Part shown: piece after piece, positions 6,242 to 8,825 of the stretch | Layout: every line of letters begins with the position of its first letter | Position numbering within the stretch: the first letter of the stretch is position 1 | From: a bacterium | GTDB lineage: Bacteria > Patescibacteriota > CPR2 > UBA1875 > JAJYID01 | Length of the DNA: 8,825 nucleotides | NCBI GenBank assembly: GCA_021791015.1 | Contig: JAJYFH010000021.1 | Span: 1-8,825, forward strand | Direction: 5' to 3' | Program-made: the position numbers and the translations under genes | Notes under the pieces: generated by a model | Told to the model about the DNA's origin: nothing | Databases searched by the model: none | Seen by the model: the letters and a program-made list of their open reading frames with translations, nothing else

Positions 6242-6880
6242 TTAAACTTTCGCTAAAACCTTATAAAAATCCTGTACCGACTTTAAAATCCTGGCCGTCA
6301 CCTCATCCATGGTGCCCATGCCATCTATCCTGATTAATTCGCCTTTTCCTTCGAAATAATCGAGCGTCGGCTTTGTGTCGCGCTTAAATATGCCGATTCG
6401 CTGCCTTACGCCTGCCTCATCAGTATCGTCCTCCCTTTTGACAAGCTCGCCTCCGCATGGACATTTGCCTTTTCCTATAGCTATGTAACCGCATTTGGGA
6501 CAGACATACCTCGTGCTAATCCTTTTTAATGCCTCGTCTTCGGAGATGTCTATAGATATAGCCTTAGCGCGAAAATCGTATTTTTTTGCCAGTTTTTTGT
6601 ATATTTCAAGCTGGCTGGCTGAACGGGGGAATCCGTCAAACAAAATTCCCTCGCTCTCATTTAATGTCTCGATTTTTTCCTCGATGACTTTCTCCACATC
6701 CGCGTCAGGCACTAGCTTGCCGCTCTTTTGGATGTCACGAATTCTTTTGTCCGTCTTTGCTTTTTCCCGAAGCAGATTTCCAACCGTAATGTCGGTGAAG
6801 TTGTATTTTTCCTTAATTCTCTCTGCTTGCGTGCCTTTTCCTGAACCTTGGATGCCGAACATCAATACGACATTTCTCAT
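6242..6880 (-). CDS. adk: Adenylate kinase with zinc-finger lid
   Basis: Catalyses ATP + AMP to 2 ADP in the cytoplasm. 212 residues, normal for the long-form enzyme. P-loop GIQGSGKGT at 9-17; NMP-binding region with TVGNLLREK (32-40); FDGFPRS at 81-87; lid with C127, C130, C140 and C142; then DDTDEAGVRQRI (151-162) holding the arginines that contact the phosphates. The lid is odd: the second zinc pair is C-x-C (KCPCGG), where the family usually has C-x2-C or C-x2-D, and only nine residues separate the two pairs. ATG at 6880 with SD GAGAGG at about 5 bases. ybeY ends 52 bp upstream across a repeat doublet; map follows. Confidence 0.97.
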   Translation of the reverse strand: MRNVVLMFGIQGSGKGTQAERIKEKYNFTDITVGNLLREKAKTDKRIRDIQKSGKLVPDADVEKVIEEKIETLNESEGILFDGFPRSASQLEIYKKLAKKYDFRAKAISIDISEDEALKRISTRYVCPKCGYIAIGKGKCPCGGELVKREDDTDEAGVRQRIGIFKRDTKPTLDYFEGKGELIRIDGMGTMDEVTARILKSVQDFYKVLAKV

Positions 6881-6899
6881 TTCAACCTCTCAATTCTTG

Positions 6900-6965
6900 T
6901 GTCATTCCCGCGAAGGCGGGAATCCAGACTTATTAATATAGATTCCCGCCTTCGCGGGAATGACA
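6900..6965. repeat. Palindromic repeat doublet between ybeY and adk
   Basis: Two 25-base arms (6900-6924 and 6941-6965) that are perfect inverted copies around a 16-base spacer ending TATTAATATA. Each arm is itself a hairpin (ATTCCCGC, loop GAAG, GCGGGAAT). The right arm is translated as the last residues of ybeY, whose stop codon lies in the spacer. The long perfect pairing could act as a transcription or mRNA-processing boundary. Confidence 0.92.
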
Positions 6966-7397
6966 GAGTTTTGTGTATGCCTTTTCCTCTGCTTTTTCCA
7001 TTATAGCACGATCTTTTTCTTTTTCATGGTCATAGCCAAGCAGATGCAAGACTCCATGAATGATTGTCTTCTGGGTAGCTTCGGCTAAACTCTCTTCTTT
7101 CTCTTTTAATTTTTCAATGTCGGCAAGCGAAATCATTATATCGCCCTCATCGCCGTAATCGAAGGAAAGTATATCGGTCGGGGCATTCTTTTTACGGTAT
7201 TTTAAGTTCTTAGCCCAAATCTCATCCGGTCCGACAAAGGCAATATTAATTGTTTTGTCATTCTCGACCCCCTTTCCGTCATTCCCGCGTAGGCGGGAAT
7301 CCAGCCCAACATTAAAAACGACTTCAACTATACTTGCCAAATCTTTTTTAGTTAAGCCGGTTTTTTTAAAATCACCGGAGACATTTACTCGCTTCAT
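6933..7397 (-). CDS. ybeY: Endoribonuclease YbeY with repeat-derived insertion and C-terminus
   Basis: Zinc-dependent RNase involved in 16S rRNA 3'-end maturation and ribosome quality control. 154 residues, near the family length. The metal motif HGVLHLLGYDH has H114, H118 and H124; the conserved NAPTDILSFDY is at 71-81. Two parts are not native: residues 33-40 (DSRLRGND) are the exact translation of a 24-bp palindromic repeat (7278-7301), placed before the strand INIAFVGPDEI, and residues 145-152 (CHSREGGN) come from a repeat arm read in the opposite orientation, with the stop just after. The catalytic core is intact, so the protein is probably functional. ATG at 7397 has no visible SD. It sits between yqeY and adk. 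Confidence 0.93.
   Translation of the reverse strand: MKRVNVSGDFKKTGLTKKDLASIVEVVFNVGLDSRLRGNDGKGVENDKTINIAFVGPDEIWAKNLKYRKKNAPTDILSFDYGDEGDIMISLADIEKLKEKEESLAEATQKTIIHGVLHLLGYDHEKEKDRAIMEKAEEKAYTKLCHSREGGNLY
7278..7301. repeat. Palindromic repeat inside ybeY
   Basis: Single 24-bp unit with arms ATTCCCGC and GCGGGAAT and loop GTAG. Its length is exactly eight codons, so the ybeY frame is kept. The arms are identical to copies at 2595-2618 and in the doublet at 6900-6965. Confidence 0.92.
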
Positions 7398-7492
7398 ATG
7401 TAAATATTCAAAATCAAATTTCTAAGTCCCAATCAAGGCTTAAATTAATTAATTTTCAAATTGTAATTTCATTAGACATTGAAAATTGCTGA

Positions 7493-7939
7493 TTAGCCAT
7501 TTTCACCTAGCTCCTCTTGCAATATCTGCCGTACAGCTCCTCCGTCTGCCTTCTGGCCGATTTCTTTCATTACCATTCCCATGATGCGGCCGAAGTTTTG
7601 GTCATCTCCCGCTTCACTGATTTTTTCCCGGATAACCTTTCTAATGTCCTCTTCCGGCATTTGCTCGGGCAAATATGTTTGCAGCACGGCAAGCTCGGCC
7701 TTTTCTTTGTCGGCGAGATCGGATCTGCCGCCCTGTTCAAATTGCGAAATGGCATCTTTTCTCTGCTTCGCTTGGGTTGCAACAACCTTTGCCGCATCTT
7801 CCTCGCTCAAGCTTCCTTTGGCGGCTATCTCAGCGTTTTTCAGAGCAGTTTTTAGCATCCGAAGTACAGACAACTCAAGCTCTTTTTTGTCCTTGAGCGC
7901 CTGTTTCAGGTCATTGTCAATCTGGTCTTTTAGCGCCAA
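7493..7939 (-). CDS. yqeY: YqeY / GatB-tail-like protein
   Basis: Belongs to the YqeY family, related to the C-terminal helical domain of the amidotransferase subunit GatB, which contacts tRNA. The role of the stand-alone protein is not firmly known. 148 residues, the family length, all helical. Seen: LSVLRMLKTALKNAEI (23-38), KQRKDAISQFEQGGRSDLADKE (58-79), VLQTYLPEQMPEEDI (85-99), FGRIMGMVMKEIGQKADGG (116-134). The start is TTG at 7939, chosen because AGGTGA lies just upstream (7943-7948) and no ATG fits; the second residue onward (ALKDQI) is the usual family N-terminus. rpsU lies upstream, a pairing seen in many bacteria, and suggests a link to translation. Confidence 0.95.
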   Translation of the reverse strand: MALKDQIDNDLKQALKDKKELELSVLRMLKTALKNAEIAAKGSLSEEDAAKVVATQAKQRKDAISQFEQGGRSDLADKEKAELAVLQTYLPEQMPEEDIRKVIREKISEAGDDQNFGRIMGMVMKEIGQKADGGAVRQILQEELGENG

Positions 7940-7953
7940 ATTTCACCTCGTCT

Positions 7954-8021
7954 GTCATTCCGGACTTGATCCGGAATCTATATTAATAACTTCGGGATTC
8001 CCGATCGGGGTCGGGAATGAC
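7954..8021. repeat. Palindromic repeat doublet between rpsU and yqeY
   Basis: Left unit 7954-7978 (arms ATTCCGG and CCGGAAT) and right unit 7996-8021 (arms ATTCCCGA and TCGGGAAT) face each other around a 17-base spacer beginning TATATTAATAA. The left unit is identical to the minus-strand reading of 6196-6220. The spacer, read on the minus strand, ends TTATTAATATA like the doublet at 6900-6965. Confidence 0.85.
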
Positions 8022-8038
8022 AATAATAGCGCAGCCGA

Positions 8039-8251
8039 TTATAGTCCTTTATATAGCTGCTGCTTTATTTTGTAGTCTTTGCGAGCCCTTTTTCGGATCG
8101 CTATCTCGCGCTGTTCTCTTTTTGAGAGCGCTTTGGCGTGGTATTGTTTTTTTCTTGCTGTTGTCAGCGTACCACTTTGCAGGACTTTACGATTAAATCT
8201 GCGCATCAGATTTTCAAAAGTCTCTTTGTCTTTTCGGATAACAGTCTGCAA
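8039..8251 (-). CDS. rpsU: Small ribosomal subunit protein bS21
   Basis: bS21 binds the 30S platform near the 3' end of 16S rRNA and helps initiation. 70 residues, basic, with the family signature ETFENLMRRFNRKVLQSGTL (10-29) and a long lysine/arginine-rich helix after it. The start is TTG at 8251: an in-frame TGA lies three codons upstream, the family N-terminus fits, and a perfect ten-base SD (AAGGAGGTGA, 8258-8267) precedes it by 6 bases. This is the strongest SD in the window, paired with a weak start codon. It has its own promoter (8295-8323) and probably drives yqeY and perhaps the genes after it. Confidence 0.95.
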   Translation of the reverse strand: MQTVIRKDKETFENLMRRFNRKVLQSGTLTTARKKQYHAKALSKREQREIAIRKRARKDYKIKQQLYKGL

Positions 8252-8257
8252 ATGTAT

Positions 8258-8267
8258 TCACCTCCTT
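8258..8267 (-). promoter_or_regulatory. Perfect Shine-Dalgarno site of rpsU
   Basis: AAGGAGGTGA is fully complementary to the usual 3' end of bacterial 16S rRNA. It decides the TTG start at 8251 and shows that this organism keeps a standard anti-SD sequence. Confidence 0.9.
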
Positions 8268-8294
8268 CAAAAGTGTTTTCTTTACTGAGTGACT

Positions 8295-8323
8295 ATAATA
8301 TCACGTATTTCGCCTTATTTCAA
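8295..8323 (-). promoter_or_regulatory. Sigma-70-type promoter of rpsU
   Basis: TTGAAA (8318-8323), a 17-bp spacer and TATTAT (8295-8300) on the minus strand. The -35 hexamer begins right after the HIT stop codon. Predicted start is near 8288, leaving a leader of about 37 bases. Confidence 0.65.
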
Positions 8324-8325
8324 GC

Positions 8326-8682
8326 TTATTTTTGATTTAAGCTTCCTAGTTTTTTCCCGCCCAAAATGTGCAAATGAAGGTGCTCAAAATCGGCTCTGGC
8401 ATCTTTTCCGGTATTAATCACGATGCGGTAGCCGGAATCTTTTATGCCCTTGATTTCCGCCGCCTCTCTAGCCCGAACAATTAATCTGCCGAGAAGTTCT
8501 TCAGAATCGGCAAGCGAATTTAGAACGATGTGATTTTTCGGTATCACCAGCGCGTGAACTTTAGCTTCAGGATAAATGTTCTCAATAGTCATTATCTCAT
8601 CATCTTGAAATAGGTAGGTGGCAGGCAATTTGCCGTCTGCGATTTTACAAAACACACAATCTTCTTTTCTTATTTTCTCCAT
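8326..8682 (-). CDS. HIT-family (histidine triad) nucleotide-binding hydrolase
   Basis: Member of the HIT superfamily, Hint/PKCI-like branch: small cytoplasmic nucleoside phosphoramidase or nucleotide hydrolase, exact substrate unknown. 118 residues from the ATG at 8682, chosen over an upstream in-frame ATG at 8724 because a good SD (AAGGAG) precedes it, the promoter -10 lies between the two, and MEKIRKEDCVFCKI is the usual start. Seen: CVFCKI with C9 and C12 of the zinc site, HALVIPKNHI (43-52), and the triad HLHLHILGG with H101, H103 and H105, H103 being the expected nucleophile. An insertion sequence ends about 45 bp upstream. rpsU follows with 74 bp between. Confidence 0.95.
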   Translation of the reverse strand: MEKIRKEDCVFCKIADGKLPATYLFQDDEIMTIENIYPEAKVHALVIPKNHIVLNSLADSEELLGRLIVRAREAAEIKGIKDSGYRIVINTGKDARADFEHLHLHILGGKKLGSLNQK

Positions 8683-8700
8683 ATTTCTCCTTTGATTTAG

Positions 8701-8709
8701 ATTGTAACA
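8701..8709 (-). promoter_or_regulatory. Extended -10 promoter of the HIT gene
   Basis: TGTTACAAT on the minus strand carries the TGn extension plus TACAAT. No good -35 hexamer is found, as is usual for extended -10 promoters. It would give a very short leader containing the SD of the HIT gene. It sits between the IS end and the gene. Confidence 0.5.
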
Positions 8710-8728
8710 GACTAAAAAACACAAAAAA

Positions 8729-8825
8729 GGTGCAGGGTCTAGACATTTAGGACACTGAAATCTAAATTTGAACCTTCAAATCCTTCTAAACTATTTAAAT
8801 ATTGTAGTGGTGTTTTGTTGGCCAA
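8729..8825. mobile_element. Probable end of an insertion sequence, cut by window edge
   Basis: The transposase-like tail stops 10-20 bp before a boundary near 8729-8732, where sequence changes to an AT-rich run leading into the HIT promoter. The sequence TGCAGGGTCTAGACATTTAG just inside this boundary is a candidate terminal inverted repeat. The other end and any target duplication are outside the window, so the exact boundary is uncertain. Confidence 0.4.
8739..8825 (-). CDS. C-terminal fragment of a probable IS transposase / integrase-core protein
   Basis: An open frame enters from the right edge and gives 28 residues before TAG at 8739-8741. The segment NKTPLQYLNSLEG resembles the tail of rve-type (DDE integrase core) transposases of the IS3/IS481 kind, in which a TP-x-x-YL motif follows the catalytic domain near the C-terminus. 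Nothing else of the gene is visible, so the family is an inference. The stop lies close to the likely IS end. Confidence 0.5.
   Translation of the reverse strand: MANKTPLQYLNSLEGFEGSNLDFSVLNV

Noticed and set aside
6900..6965. Simple Rho-independent terminator for ybeY
   Set aside because: The hairpin is strong but has no U-run on the minus strand after it, and equal elements occur inside a gene; it is better treated as a repeat that may affect transcription.
6157..8021. CRISPR array from the repeated 24-26 bp units
   Set aside because: Units are palindromic, irregularly spaced by hundreds of bases across genes, face each other in pairs, and there are no uniform spacers or cas genes.
7581..8075. 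164-codon open frame on the plus strand
   Set aside because: Covers yqeY in antisense and runs through the repeat doublet; no SD and no recognisable domain.
8291..8308. Operator-like palindrome in the rpsU promoter (GTGAT...GTCAC)
   Set aside because: The halves are imperfect and the match is too short to separate from chance.

Overview
The window carries ten recognisable bacterial protein genes plus the tail of an insertion-sequence gene, all on the minus strand, so it is read from the right edge to the left. In transcription order they are: the end of a transposase or integrase-like ORF, a HIT-family hydrolase, rpsU (bS21), yqeY, ybeY, adk, map, ftsA, ftsZ, nrdR and a B12-dependent ribonucleotide reductase (nrdJ) that runs off the left edge. 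Forward-strand open frames are antisense shadows.

The gene content is bacterial: FtsZ and FtsA, YbeY, bS21, NrdR, sigma-70-like promoters and a perfect anti-SD match before rpsU. Compact genes, the unusual FtsZ signature loop (CGEGGGTGTG), the bS21 type and separate ftsA and ftsZ units fit a Candidate Phyla Radiation (Parcubacteria-like) genome. This placement is an inference at moderate confidence. The standard genetic code suffices; no gene needs UGA readthrough.

Right part (8251-8825): an IS end lies directly upstream of the HIT gene, which has its own extended -10 promoter. Middle part (5405-8251): rpsU, yqeY, ybeY, adk and map follow each other with gaps of 52-99 bp, driven at least partly by a promoter before rpsU (TTGAAA, 17 bp, TATTAT). 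Three of these gaps hold paired hairpin repeats of 64-68 bp, and ybeY carries one repeat in frame and ends inside another. Left-centre (2626-5297): ftsA and ftsZ are adjacent but have separate promoters and terminators. Left (1-2424): nrdR and nrdJ form a likely operon under a strong promoter overlapped by two NrdR boxes spaced exactly 32 bp centre to centre, giving a closed loop in which NrdR controls itself and the dNTP-making enzyme.

The most notable results are (i) the tandem NrdR operator in the nrdR promoter, (ii) a family of palindromic repeats whose arms show compensatory changes and which form oriented doublets with a conserved AT-rich spacer, and (iii) invasion of the ybeY reading frame by this repeat at two places. 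I see no CRISPR array, tRNA, rRNA, phage gene or defence system.
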